Assembly: GCA_009787075.1 (NCBI GenBank)
Contig: WRGS01000216.1
Coordinates: 1-15,315 of the forward strand
Direction: 5' to 3'
Origin: Paludibacter sp.
GTDB taxonomy: Bacteria > Bacteroidota > Bacteroidia > Bacteroidales > Paludibacteraceae
Length of the DNA stretch: 15,315 nucleotides
The notes under the pieces are model-generated. The model ran no database searches. It was not told the DNA's origin and saw only the letters and a program-made list of their open reading frames with translations. Every line of letters begins with the position of its first letter. Within the stretch, counting starts at the first letter, position 1. Position numbers and translations under genes: made by a program. Positions 1 to 6,318 of the stretch are shown piece by piece.

Positions 1-6
1 TGCGAA

Positions 7-41
7 ATGCTGATAATCGATTGATTATCAGCATTTTTTTT
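7..41 (+). terminator. Rho-independent terminator of an upstream gene
   Basis: A perfect 12-bp inverted repeat (7-18 with 23-34) encloses a four-base loop and is followed on the plus strand by a run of T (34-41). This is the usual shape of an intrinsic terminator. It should end a plus-strand gene lying to the left of the window. On the minus strand only three T follow the stem, so it would be a weaker stop for the tRNA transcribed toward it. Confidence 0.85.
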
Positions 42-54
42 GTAAGATTTTTTG

Positions 55-128
55 TCGGGATGACAGGATTTGAACCTGCGACCACACGCCCCCCAGACGC
101 GTACTCTACCGGGCTGAGCTACATCCCG
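55..128 (-). tRNA. tRNA-Pro (anticodon GGG)
   Basis: The minus strand folds into a complete 74-nt cloverleaf. The acceptor arms are CGGGATG and CATCCCG with discriminator A. The D arm is GCTC/GAGT and the T arm GCAGG/CCTGT with loop TTCAAAT. The anticodon stem CGCGT/GCGTG contains two wobble pairs. The seven-base anticodon loop CTGGGGG puts GGG at positions 34-36, with G37 as expected for proline tRNAs, so it reads CCC and CCU codons. CCA is not encoded and must be added after transcription. It is transcribed leftward, away from the DUF6249-like gene. Confidence 0.97.
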
Positions 129-206
129 TTGCTCTTTTTGTTAAAATTATTTGGAAATTTTAAATAGCAAATTTAAAAATTGAAATTTTTGAATAATTTC
201 GTAGTG

Positions 207-214
207 CAAAAGTA
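207..214 (-). promoter_or_regulatory. Putative -7 box for tRNA-Pro
   Basis: The minus strand reads TACTTTTG, an exact match to the Bacteroidota TAnnTTTG element, about 80 nt upstream of the tRNA 5' end. I see no clear TTG-type -33 element at the right distance, so the call rests on the -7 box alone. Confidence 0.5.
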
Positions 215-331
215 CAATAAAAATTTAAAAATGAAAAATTTTTTAGAAAATTTTATTATCCATGCAACTTTTTGCTGCCTTTATTGCGTCTAATAGAAAA
301 ATATGTTTAACAATCTAATTTAATTTGTATT

Positions 332-715
332 ATGGAAGATATATCTATTGGGATTGCATTTTTTGCAGCAGCCGTCGGCATTGTTGCTATTATTTTCAAA
401 TATTTGAATAATGAGAAAAATCGGCGTTACGCAGTAATGGAAAAGGCGATTGAAAGCGGGCAACCGCTTCCAGAAAACTTTTTTACAGTAAAAAAAGAAG
501 AAAAACGCTCGTTTGAGTATTTCAAAAGCGGCATTATTTTCACTTTTTTAGGAGTAGTTTTTTGGATTTTGTTTTTTTTGGGATATTTTAAGGAACAAGC
601 CTTTGCGTTTATATTTATAGGGGCGTTTTTCACAGCGTTTGGGTCAGCATTTTTGCTGATTGGCTTGCTTAGGAGAAATCAGGAAAAGAACGAAAAGCAA
701 AACAAAAATGAATAA
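332..715 (+). CDS. DUF6249-like membrane protein next to an ECF sigma factor
   Basis: This 127-residue protein has three predicted membrane segments, at about residues 5-24, 66-84 and 90-113. A charged loop (about 25-62) between the first and second contains the pattern NEKNRRYAVMEKAIESGQ. The C-terminal tail is very Lys/Glu-rich. The single helix, basic loop with 'MEKAIESGQ' and paired hydrophobic helices fit small Bacteroidota proteins of the DUF6249 type, often found beside ECF sigma genes. The family assignment is from memory. The stop codon overlaps the sigma factor start by eight bases (708-715), so the two are probably translationally coupled. A role in sensing or controlling the sigma factor is inferred from position only. 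No Shine-Dalgarno sequence precedes the ATG. Confidence 0.75.
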   Translation: MEDISIGIAFFAAAVGIVAIIFKYLNNEKNRRYAVMEKAIESGQPLPENFFTVKKEEKRSFEYFKSGIIFTFLGVVFWILFFLGYFKEQAFAFIFIGAFFTAFGSAFLLIGLLRRNQEKNEKQNKNE

Positions 716-1238
716 TGCCGATGATTTGACTTTGATTGGTAAAGTGCTGATACTTGGCGACAAACGCGCTTTCGACAGTTTGACGCTTAAGTATCAGGGC
801 TTTGTCCGTCGTTTTTTGCGCAATCTTTGCTGCGGCGATTCGATGCTGGCAGACGATTTGGCGCAGGAAACGTTTATCAAAGCATATCTCAACTTGCATC
901 AATTCAAAGGAATAGCAAATTTTTCAACTTGGCTTACGCGCATCGCGTATAATATTTTTTATGATTACAGGAATAATAAAAAAGAAAATTTTGAGCCGCT
1001 GGAAGTTGCAGCTTTTGAAATTTATCAAACAAAGATGCCAACGGAAAATTATGATTTTGAACAACTTTTAAAAGTTTTAAATCCGCAGGAACGCGCTGCA
1101 ATTTTACTTTTTTATATGGAAGATTTTCCAATAAAAAAAATTGCAAAAGCAATGCATATATCTGCAGGAACAGTAAAATCGTTGATTTTCCGAGCAAAAA
1201 AGAAACTTGGAAATATTTTAGAAAAAGAAAAAATATGA
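708..1238 (+). CDS. ECF-type RNA polymerase sigma-70 factor
   Basis: This 176-residue protein has the two-domain layout of extracytoplasmic-function sigma factors. The sigma-2 region (about residues 15-85) contains LADDLAQETFIKAYLNLHQF and FSTWLTRIAYNIFYDYRN, the core-binding and -10-binding helices. The sigma-4 region (about 115-170) has LNPQERAAILLFYMEDFPIKKIAKAMHIS, then GTVKSLIFRAKKKL, the helix-turn-helix for the -35 element. An in-frame ATG at 660 would add 16 residues. The ATG at 708 was preferred because it begins exactly at the domain edge and gives a short overlap with the previous gene. Its TGA overlaps the next start in an ATGA (1235-1238), as expected if the downstream membrane protein controls its activity. 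The regulon is unknown. Confidence 0.93.
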   Translation: MNNADDLTLIGKVLILGDKRAFDSLTLKYQGFVRRFLRNLCCGDSMLADDLAQETFIKAYLNLHQFKGIANFSTWLTRIAYNIFYDYRNNKKENFEPLEVAAFEIYQTKMPTENYDFEQLLKVLNPQERAAILLFYMEDFPIKKIAKAMHISAGTVKSLIFRAKKKLGNILEKEKI

Positions 1239-1582
1239 AACAGAAAAATGAAAATAATGATTTGAATGTACTGTTTAAAATTAATAAAATGGAAATTTTG
1301 GACGAAGGATTTTCTCAAAAAGTTTCTCAAAAAATTCCTTCGACCAATAATTCTTATACAACAACTTATATAATTTGGACGATTGCGTTGATAATTTTAG
1401 TTGGCGTAGTATTCAAATTTTTTAACTTTACAGAAAATTTCCCGCTTTTGCTTTCGCGGATTTCAGAAAATTTCATTGCCGCTTTAATTTTATTTTTCAA
1501 AAATCCAAACATTTATATCACTACATTTTTGGCGTTATTGACAGCAGGCGGTTTTTGGGCTTTTAAAAAAACAACTTTTTAA
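1235..1582 (+). CDS. Small membrane protein, possible anti-sigma partner
   Basis: This 115-residue protein has a short polar N-terminal part (about residues 1-44) containing LDEGFSQKVSQKIP. Hydrophobic segments follow at about 45-63, 78-89 and 94-110. The N-terminal motif (Asp-Glu, Phe then a basic patch and Pro) resembles the start of small Bacteroidota membrane proteins such as DUF5056 types encoded after ECF sigma genes. I cannot assign a family firmly. It shares an ATGA stop-start overlap with the sigma factor, which argues for coupled translation and a fixed ratio between the two. An anti-sigma role is inferred from operon position and topology (a short cytoplasmic head on a membrane anchor). 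No zinc-binding HxxxCxxC motif is present. Confidence 0.7.
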   Translation: MKQKNENNDLNVLFKINKMEILDEGFSQKVSQKIPSTNNSYTTTYIIWTIALIILVGVVFKFFNFTENFPLLLSRISENFIAALILFFKNPNIYITTFLALLTAGGFWAFKKTTF

Positions 1583-1594
1583 CTATTATTTTTT

Positions 1595-1623
1595 TTGAAA
1601 ACCGAATTTTTTTTGTATCTTTG
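1595..1623 (+). promoter_or_regulatory. gyrB promoter, Bacteroidota type
   Basis: TATCTTTG at 1616-1623 matches the TAnnTTTG -7 box exactly. A TTG at 1595-1597 lies 18 bases upstream, close to the usual -33 spacing. The start codon of gyrB is at 1719, leaving a leader of about 90 nt. That leader holds a small hairpin (GAGCAT/ATGCTT, about 1634-1651). Confidence 0.75.
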
Positions 1624-1718
1624 TACGTTTTTTTGAGCATGATAAAATGCTTGATTATTAAATTTTTATAATAAAATTATATTAAAAAAACGGCAAAAAG
1701 GTTTTTTTTAATGAAAAT

Positions 1719-3680
1719 ATGAGCGAAGAAAAGAAAATAAACGGTAATTCAAATTATGATGCGAGTAAAATCCAATCGCTTGAAGGAATGGAACATGTGC
1801 GTATGCGCCCTTCGATGTATATCGGCGATGTTGGAACAAAAGGCTTGCATCATCTTGTTTATGAGGTAGTTGACAATTCTATTGACGAGGCGATGGCTGG
1901 TTTTTGCGACAGGATTGATGTCGTTGTTCACCCCGACAACAGCGTTTCTGTAAGCGACAACGGGCGCGGTATTCCTGTCGATTTTCACGAAAAAGAGCAA
2001 AAATCGGCTCTTGAAGTGGTTATGACAAAGATTGGTGCGGGCGGAAAGTTCGATAAAGACAGTTATAAAGTTTCGGGCGGGTTGCACGGAGTTGGCGTTT
2101 CGGTGGTTAATGCACTGTCGGATTTGCTGACGGCGCAGGTATATAGAGATAACAAAATTTACGAACAAAAATATTCGCGCGGACAAGCCATAACGCAGGT
2201 TGAAATTGTCGGAACAACCGAAAAACTCGGAACGACAATTACTTTTCATCCTGATAACGAAATTTTTAAAGAAACAACAAATTTCAATTTTGATGTACTT
2301 TCAAACCGTTTGCGCGAACTTTCGTTTCTCAATGCGGGAGTAAAACTTACGCTTACAGACGAACGGGTTTCGGAAATGATGCCCGAACCAAAGACGGAAA
2401 TTTATTATTCTCAAGAAGGTTTGCGCGATTTTATTCGTTACCTCGAAGGCACGCGCGAACAACTTATTGACGATATTATTCATATCAGCACCGATAAATT
2501 CGGTACGCCTGTGGAAATTGCAATGACCTATAACACAACGTTTAACGAAAACACTCATTCTTACGTCAATAATATTAATACCATTGAAGGCGGAACGCAC
2601 GTTGCAGGTTTCAGGCGCGGACTTACACGTACTTTGAAAAAATATGCAGACGATAATAAAATGCTCGAAAAGGCGAAAGTTGATGTTTCGGGCGATGATT
2701 TTCGTGAAGGGCTGACTGCAATTATTTCCGTAAAAGTAGCCGAACCACAGTTTGAAGGACAAACCAAAACCAAACTTGGCAATAATGAAACAATGGGAAC
2801 TGTTGATCAGGCAGTTGGCGAAGCGTTAGGAAATTATTTGGAAGAACATCCAAAGCAAGCAAAAACTATTGTGGAAAAAGTAATTCTTGCAGCTCAGGCA
2901 CGTGAGGCGGCACGAAATGCACGGCTTAAAGTGCAGAGGAAATCGCCGCTTTCGGGCGGCGGGCTGCCGGGCAAACTTGCCGACTGCGCCGATAAAGATC
3001 CTGCAAACTGCGAACTTTTCCTTGTAGAAGGAGATTCGGCAGGTGGAACAGCAAAACAGGGACGCAGCCGTCAGTTTCAGGCGATTTTACCTTTGCGGGG
3101 GAAAATTCTAAATGTTGAAAAAGCAATGCAGCATAAAGTTTTTGAAAGCGAAGAAATTCGCAATATTTACACCGCTTTAGGAGTTACAATCGGAACAGAA
3201 GACGATTCTAAAGCGTTGAATACTGTAAAATTGCGTTATCATAAAATAATAATTATGACCGATGCCGATGTTGACGGTAGCCACATTGCAACCCTGATTA
3301 TGACTTTCTTTTTCCGTCATATGAAAGAACTTATTGAGCAAGGTTATCTTTATATTGCTACTCCGCCGCTTTATCTTTGCAAAAAAGGGAAAAATGAGCG
3401 TTATTGCTGGAACGAGCAACAGCGGGTTGCTTTTATTCAGGAATTTGGCGGCGGCAACGAAAGCGGAATTCACACTCAACGCTACAAAGGGCTTGGCGAA
3501 ATGAACGACAAGCAACTTTGGGAAACCACAATGAATCCTGAAAATCGTACTTTGCGGCAGGTTACAATAGAAAATGCCGCCATTGCCGACCACACTTTTT
3601 CGATGCTTATGGGCGATGATGTTGCCCCAAGACGACAATTCATCGAAGAAAATGCAACTTACGCAAATATTGATGCATAA
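1719..3680 (+). CDS. gyrB: DNA gyrase subunit B
   Basis: GyrB provides the ATPase and DNA-gate half of gyrase, which introduces negative supercoils using ATP together with GyrA. The protein has 653 residues, the short bacterial form without the long enterobacterial insertion. The GHKL ATPase domain is at the N-terminus: catalytic Glu49 and Asn53 in YEVVDNSIDEA, DNGRGIP from Asp80, and GGLHGVGVSVVNALS. The transducer domain ends at QTKTKLGN. The Toprim domain has EGDSAGG (437-443) and DADVDGSH (515-522), the acidic metal site. IHTQRYKGLGEMN and the RRQFIEENA tail follow. PLRGKILNVEKA and the tail favour GyrB over ParE. It has its own promoter and terminator and appears monocistronic. No gyrA is in the window. 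Confidence 0.98.
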   Translation: MSEEKKINGNSNYDASKIQSLEGMEHVRMRPSMYIGDVGTKGLHHLVYEVVDNSIDEAMAGFCDRIDVVVHPDNSVSVSDNGRGIPVDFHEKEQKSALEVVMTKIGAGGKFDKDSYKVSGGLHGVGVSVVNALSDLLTAQVYRDNKIYEQKYSRGQAITQVEIVGTTEKLGTTITFHPDNEIFKETTNFNFDVLSNRLRELSFLNAGVKLTLTDERVSEMMPEPKTEIYYSQEGLRDFIRYLEGTREQLIDDIIHISTDKFGTPVEIAMTYNTTFNENTHSYVNNINTIEGGTHVAGFRRGLTRTLKKYADDNKMLEKAKVDVSGDDFREGLTAIISVKVAEPQFEGQTKTKLGNNETMGTVDQAVGEALGNYLEEHPKQAKTIVEKVILAAQAREAARNARLKVQRKSPLSGGGLPGKLADCADKDPANCELFLVEGDSAGGTAKQGRSRQFQAILPLRGKILNVEKAMQHKVFESEEIRNIYTALGVTIGTEDDSKALNTVKLRYHKIIIMTDADVDGSHIATLIMTFFFRHMKELIEQGYLYIATPPLYLCKKGKNERYCWNEQQRVAFIQEFGGGNESGIHTQRYKGLGEMNDKQLWETTMNPENRTLRQVTIENAAIADHTFSMLMGDDVAPRRQFIEENATYANIDA

Positions 3681-3683
3681 ACT

Positions 3684-3712
3684 AAAAAGAGCGAAATTAT
3701 CGCTCTTTTTTT
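3684..3712 (+). terminator. gyrB terminator
   Basis: An 11-bp perfect stem, AAAAAGAGCGA with TCGCTCTTTTT, surrounds a five-base loop and runs into T residues on the plus strand. It begins four bases after the gyrB stop codon. Confidence 0.93.
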
Positions 3713-3791
3713 GTGATAAAAATTATAAAGTAATTTCAACTACTTAATGTAACTTTATGGTTAAATCTTTTTCTATTAAAGAAAAATTTTA

Positions 3792-3799
3792 TAATTTTG
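3792..3799 (+). promoter_or_regulatory. Putative -7 box for the envelope protein gene at 3838
   Basis: TAATTTTG is an exact TAnnTTTG match 38 bases before the ATG at 3838. Its position is one reason for choosing that start over the ATG at 3757, which lies upstream of the predicted transcription start. No good -33 TTG is visible. Confidence 0.55.
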
Positions 3800-3837
3800 C
3801 AACAAAAATTTTTTATTTGGAAAGAACAGCAGATATC

Positions 3838-4737
3838 ATGAAAAAAATTACAATTACACTGATTTTTACATTTGTGTGCAATGCAGCCTTGTTTTCGCAG
3901 GAAATTGACCACACTGCTTACGAAAAATGGGTTGATTTTATTAATTGCAAATACCTGAAAGCCTATTTTGACAAAAAAATTGACGATACAAGTATTTCAC
4001 AAATATTTCGTAGCGATTACAACAACCGTATAAAAAAAGTACTCGCTGATGTTAATTTTGAAAATGCAAATTTGCGAGCCAAAATGCTTGTACCTCTGAA
4101 AAGTTACCCAAATGGAAAAATTTTGGTTGAATTTATTGAGAATAAAAAAGCGGATTTTGATAAAAGCTGGGATAAATCTCGTCTGATTGAGCAGTTGCTC
4201 GCCTTGCCAACCAACCAGCCAAGAGGCGCAGATGGCAGTTTTAATGTTTTTTTAAAAGAAGAAAAGGCAGCCTTGAAAACATATTTACAAAAGGAACTTT
4301 TACCACAAAATCAGCAAAATATTAAAATCCAATCAGTTGTACAAGATACTTTGCGAAAAGATACAGCCGTTATCCAGTCTGCTACAAATGTACAAAATAT
4401 TCAGCCAAAGCAAAATCTCATTGAAAAAATTCCATTAAAATGGGTGATTATTGCGCTTTGTGTTATAATTATGGCTGTTTTATTTTTTATTTTTAAAGAA
4501 AAAATAAAATTAAAAATCGTATCAAATCCCGAAAAAATTGCAGGAACAGGTTTATTGGAAAAAATTGCTCAATTGGAAAAAGACAATCAAGTGCTGACCG
4601 ACAAGGTTTTTCATATCTGCTATAAAAATGATGAATTGCGGCGTGAAATAGATAAAATTTGTCATGAGCGCGACATTGCATACCATAAAATCAAAGAGTT
4701 ACAAAATACAAAAAAAGAACAAAGCAAGTTATTTTAA
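3838..4737 (+). CDS. Unrecognised envelope protein: signal peptide, one membrane span, coiled coil
   Basis: I do not recognise this 299-residue protein. Residues 1-21 form a clear signal peptide (two Lys, a hydrophobic core, then a cleavage region near ALFSQ). A polar part of about 180 residues, rich in Lys, Asp and Asn, would lie outside the inner membrane. A single hydrophobic span at about 202-220 (WVIIALCVIIMAVLFFIF) leads to a basic stretch. The C-terminal segment (about 237-297), which should be cytoplasmic, has heptad-like Leu/Ile spacing and is probably a coiled coil. An upstream in-frame ATG at 3757 would bury the signal peptide behind 27 residues, so the ATG at 3838 is preferred. 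The layout would suit a protein linking periplasmic and cytoplasmic events, but no function is claimed. Confidence 0.8.
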   Translation: MKKITITLIFTFVCNAALFSQEIDHTAYEKWVDFINCKYLKAYFDKKIDDTSISQIFRSDYNNRIKKVLADVNFENANLRAKMLVPLKSYPNGKILVEFIENKKADFDKSWDKSRLIEQLLALPTNQPRGADGSFNVFLKEEKAALKTYLQKELLPQNQQNIKIQSVVQDTLRKDTAVIQSATNVQNIQPKQNLIEKIPLKWVIIALCVIIMAVLFFIFKEKIKLKIVSNPEKIAGTGLLEKIAQLEKDNQVLTDKVFHICYKNDELRREIDKICHERDIAYHKIKELQNTKKEQSKLF

Positions 4738-4755
4738 AAAAATTGAAAAAAAATT

Positions 4756-4785
4756 TTGCAGTTTACACTAAAAGCAGTACTTTTG
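4756..4785 (+). promoter_or_regulatory. Promoter of the SRP RNA gene
   Basis: TACTTTTG at 4778-4785 matches the TAnnTTTG -7 element, and TTG at 4756-4758 lies 19 bases upstream. This is the best-formed promoter in the window. It places the transcription start close to the first paired base of the SRP RNA at 4790. Confidence 0.82.
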
Positions 4786-4789
4786 CGCT

Positions 4790-4895
4790 GGGTAAGTCCT
4801 ACGCGACCAGCTCCCTTTGAATTCCCCCAGGGCTTGACCGCAGCAAGGGTAGAAGGTTGTAGCGGTGCGACGTAGTAAGCTTACCCTTTGTTTTT
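4790..4895 (+). ncRNA. ffs: Signal recognition particle RNA (4.5S type) with terminator
   Basis: The transcript folds as one long hairpin, as in the small bacterial SRP RNA that binds Ffh and targets nascent membrane proteins. The end stem pairs GGGTAAG (4790-4796) with CTTACCC (4880-4886), and CTACG (4799-4803) pairs with CGTAG (4871-4875). The conserved Ffh-binding core is visible: CCCCCAGG on the 5' side (4824-4831), then AGCAAGGG on the 3' side (4842-4849) with the AGCA internal loop. The apical part reads GCTTGACCGC. Its loop is UUGACC with a possible UGAC (URRC class) instead of the GGAA of E. coli. The terminal stem followed by T residues (4887-4895) should end transcription. It converges on the TonB-like gene, whose stop is only 16 bases away. 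Confidence 0.87.
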
Positions 4896-4911
4896 GTAAT
4901 TCCTACTACAA

Positions 4912-5805
4912 TTAATTCAATTTATATATATATGTAATTGTACCGCGCACGTTGCCGTCGCCTGTGGTAACGCGGATTTTTTTCGCTGCCGCCACTGCTT
5001 CATTGAGCATTTTAGGGTTAGAAATTGTTGTTGGTTTTCCTATTGATGCGCTTGTAACTTCTCCCCGTTCATTTACAGTAATATCCACCGTGATTTTTCC
5101 CTCGTCATTGCTATCGTATTTTGGCAATGAAGTTTGTACAAGTTCTCTTCCTTGCAGCGATAATGAGCCGTTTGGATTTCCGCGCCCTGCGGGATTTCCC
5201 TGCCGTCCGTTGCCGTCTCCGCTGCCTACGCCTGCGCCGCTGCCTGTTCCATTGCCTGAACCGTTTCCTGATGCGTTGCCTGTTCCTGAACCTGCGCCAA
5301 AACCTGTTCCTGTCCCCTGCGCCGATTGCGCACTGCCCGCTAATGCACTGCCAAAGCGATTTGCTTTATCTATGGCTGCCTGCCGCTGTTGCTCGGCAAT
5401 ACGTGCTGCCTCCGCATCAGCAATCGCCTTTTGACGTTCTGCCTGCTGCTGTGCTGCCTGTTGTTGTGCATACGCACCAGAATTGTCGTCTTGAGTAACA
5501 ACTGCATTGTTTGGCGAAACAATAGGTTGCGTAACCGATTGAGCCAAAGGCTGTTCAGTGGTTTGCTGGGTTGCATATCCGCCTGCGTCAATTTTACCGC
5601 CTGCCGAGCCACCATAATCGCCGCCTGTTCCACCGCCATCAAACGAATCGCCAAAACTTACCATAATAACTTCTTCGCTATGTTGTTCTATTTTAGGCAA
5701 ATAGGTAAAAAGCAGCAGTAAAAGCAACACACCCAAAATAATAATTGAGCCGCCTGAACCCGCTAAGCGCGAGCGATTTTCTATTTGATGGAAAGTGTCT
5801 GTCAT
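4912..5805 (-). CDS. TonB/TolA-like energy transducer
   Basis: This 297-residue protein has a short cytoplasmic head and one membrane anchor near residues 22-34 (IIILGVLLLLLLF). A long low-complexity periplasmic linker follows. The linker is first Gly/Asp-rich, then an Ala/Gln/Glu helical section (AQQQAAQQQAERQKAIADAE), then a Gly/Ser/Asn/Thr repeat block. The last 80 residues (from about GRELVQTSLPKY) look like a TonB C-terminal domain, with KITVDITVNERGEVTSASI and a final beta strand. Such proteins couple the ExbBD proton motor to outer-membrane transporters, or act as TolA. No exbB or exbD is beside it. The ATG at 5805 was chosen. A TTG at 5829 would put the start within a few bases of the predicted transcription start. 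Confidence 0.82.
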   Translation of the reverse strand: MTDTFHQIENRSRLAGSGGSIIILGVLLLLLLFTYLPKIEQHSEEVIMVSFGDSFDGGGTGGDYGGSAGGKIDAGGYATQQTTEQPLAQSVTQPIVSPNNAVVTQDDNSGAYAQQQAAQQQAERQKAIADAEAARIAEQQRQAAIDKANRFGSALAGSAQSAQGTGTGFGAGSGTGNASGNGSGNGTGSGAGVGSGDGNGRQGNPAGRGNPNGSLSLQGRELVQTSLPKYDSNDEGKITVDITVNERGEVTSASIGKPTTISNPKMLNEAVAAAKKIRVTTGDGNVRGTITYIYKLN

Positions 5806-5838
5806 TTTTTTTAAAACGGATAAAGACAAATATTAGTG

Positions 5839-5868
5839 CAAAAGTAGTTAATTTTCAGTGAAAATCAA
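5839..5868 (-). promoter_or_regulatory. Promoter of the TonB-like gene
   Basis: On the minus strand TACTTTTG (5839-5846) matches TAnnTTTG, and TTG (5866-5868) sits 19 bases further upstream. The leader to the ATG at 5805 would be about 27 nt. Confidence 0.78.
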
Positions 5869-5899
5869 TTATTTTTATTTTTTTCTCAAAAAATAAATT

Positions 5900-5907
5900 T
5901 ATCTTTG
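5900..5907 (+). promoter_or_regulatory. Putative -7 box for the PqqD-like gene and murB
   Basis: TATCTTTG is an exact TAnnTTTG match. The start codon is at 6050, leaving an unusually long leader of about 135 nt that contains the 87-bp MITE-like element. No -33 TTG is seen. Confidence 0.6.
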
Positions 5908-5920
5908 CAAAAAAAATCAA

Positions 5921-6013
5921 TAAGAGTCTGTTTGAAAAATTTAGATATTATATTTATTATGCATTGTTTTTGTTGTTTTTCTTATAGATTAAATAAAATT
6001 AAACAGATTCTAA
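5921..6013. mobile_element. Short MITE-like element with inverted ends and a TAA duplication
   Basis: GAGTCTGTTT at 5924-5933 is matched by AAACAGATTC at 6001-6010, the inverse complement with one mismatch. The resulting 87-bp element is flanked directly on both sides by TAA (5921-5923 and 6011-6013), as a 3-bp target duplication would be. GAG-type ends and a TNA duplication recall the IS1031 group of the IS5 family. The interior is non-coding and very AT-rich. The element lies in the leader of the PqqD-like gene. The inverted repeat is short and the background is AT-rich, so chance is not excluded. Confidence 0.5.
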
Positions 6014-6049
6014 ATTAAATCAAATAATCAAATAAAAATTAATAGAAAT

Positions 6050-6316
6050 ATGAAAATAAAAAATGGTCTGAAAATCAGAGATATAGCAGGTGAAAAAATT
6101 CTTGTAGTTCAGGGAAAAGCGGGCGTTGATTTGACCAAAGTCGTTAGTTTCAATCAAACTGCCGAATGGCTTTACAACGAGTTTGTAGGTAAAGATTTTA
6201 CTGTCGAAGATATGGCTGTCGCCCTTACCGAGCGTTTTGAAATTGACGCGGAACGGGCGACTATCGATGCCGAAAATTTTGTAAATTCATTGCTTAAAGC
6301 AAATGTAATTGAGTGA
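6050..6316 (+). CDS. PqqD-like (RRE-fold) protein
   Basis: This 88-residue protein has the PqqD layout: short N-terminal strands (LKIRDIAGEKILVVQG), then the family signature VSFNQTAEWLYNEF, then FTVEDMAVALTERFEI, and an Asp-rich final helix ending in LLKANVIE. PqqD-type proteins are small winged-helix domains. In RiPP pathways they bind the leader peptide and deliver it to a radical SAM enzyme. Many Bacteroidota copies stand alone with unknown roles, and no radical SAM enzyme or precursor peptide is seen here. The gene is immediately followed by murB: its stop overlaps a GTG and lies two bases before murB's ATG. The two should therefore be co-translated. Confidence 0.85.
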   Translation: MKIKNGLKIRDIAGEKILVVQGKAGVDLTKVVSFNQTAEWLYNEFVGKDFTVEDMAVALTERFEIDAERATIDAENFVNSLLKANVIE

Positions 6317-6318
6317 AA

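Noticed and set aside
3757..3837. Upstream in-frame ATG extending the envelope protein by 27 residues
   Set aside because: The extension contains the predicted -7 box and would put a charged stretch before an otherwise perfect signal peptide.
4952..5721. Long plus-strand open frames opposite the TonB-like gene
   Set aside because: They mirror the GC-richer Gly/Gln repeat linker of the real gene, lack domain features and have no promoter.
5806..5829. TTG start adding eight residues to the TonB-like protein
   Set aside because: It lies within a few bases of the predicted transcription start, and an ATG with a normal short leader follows.
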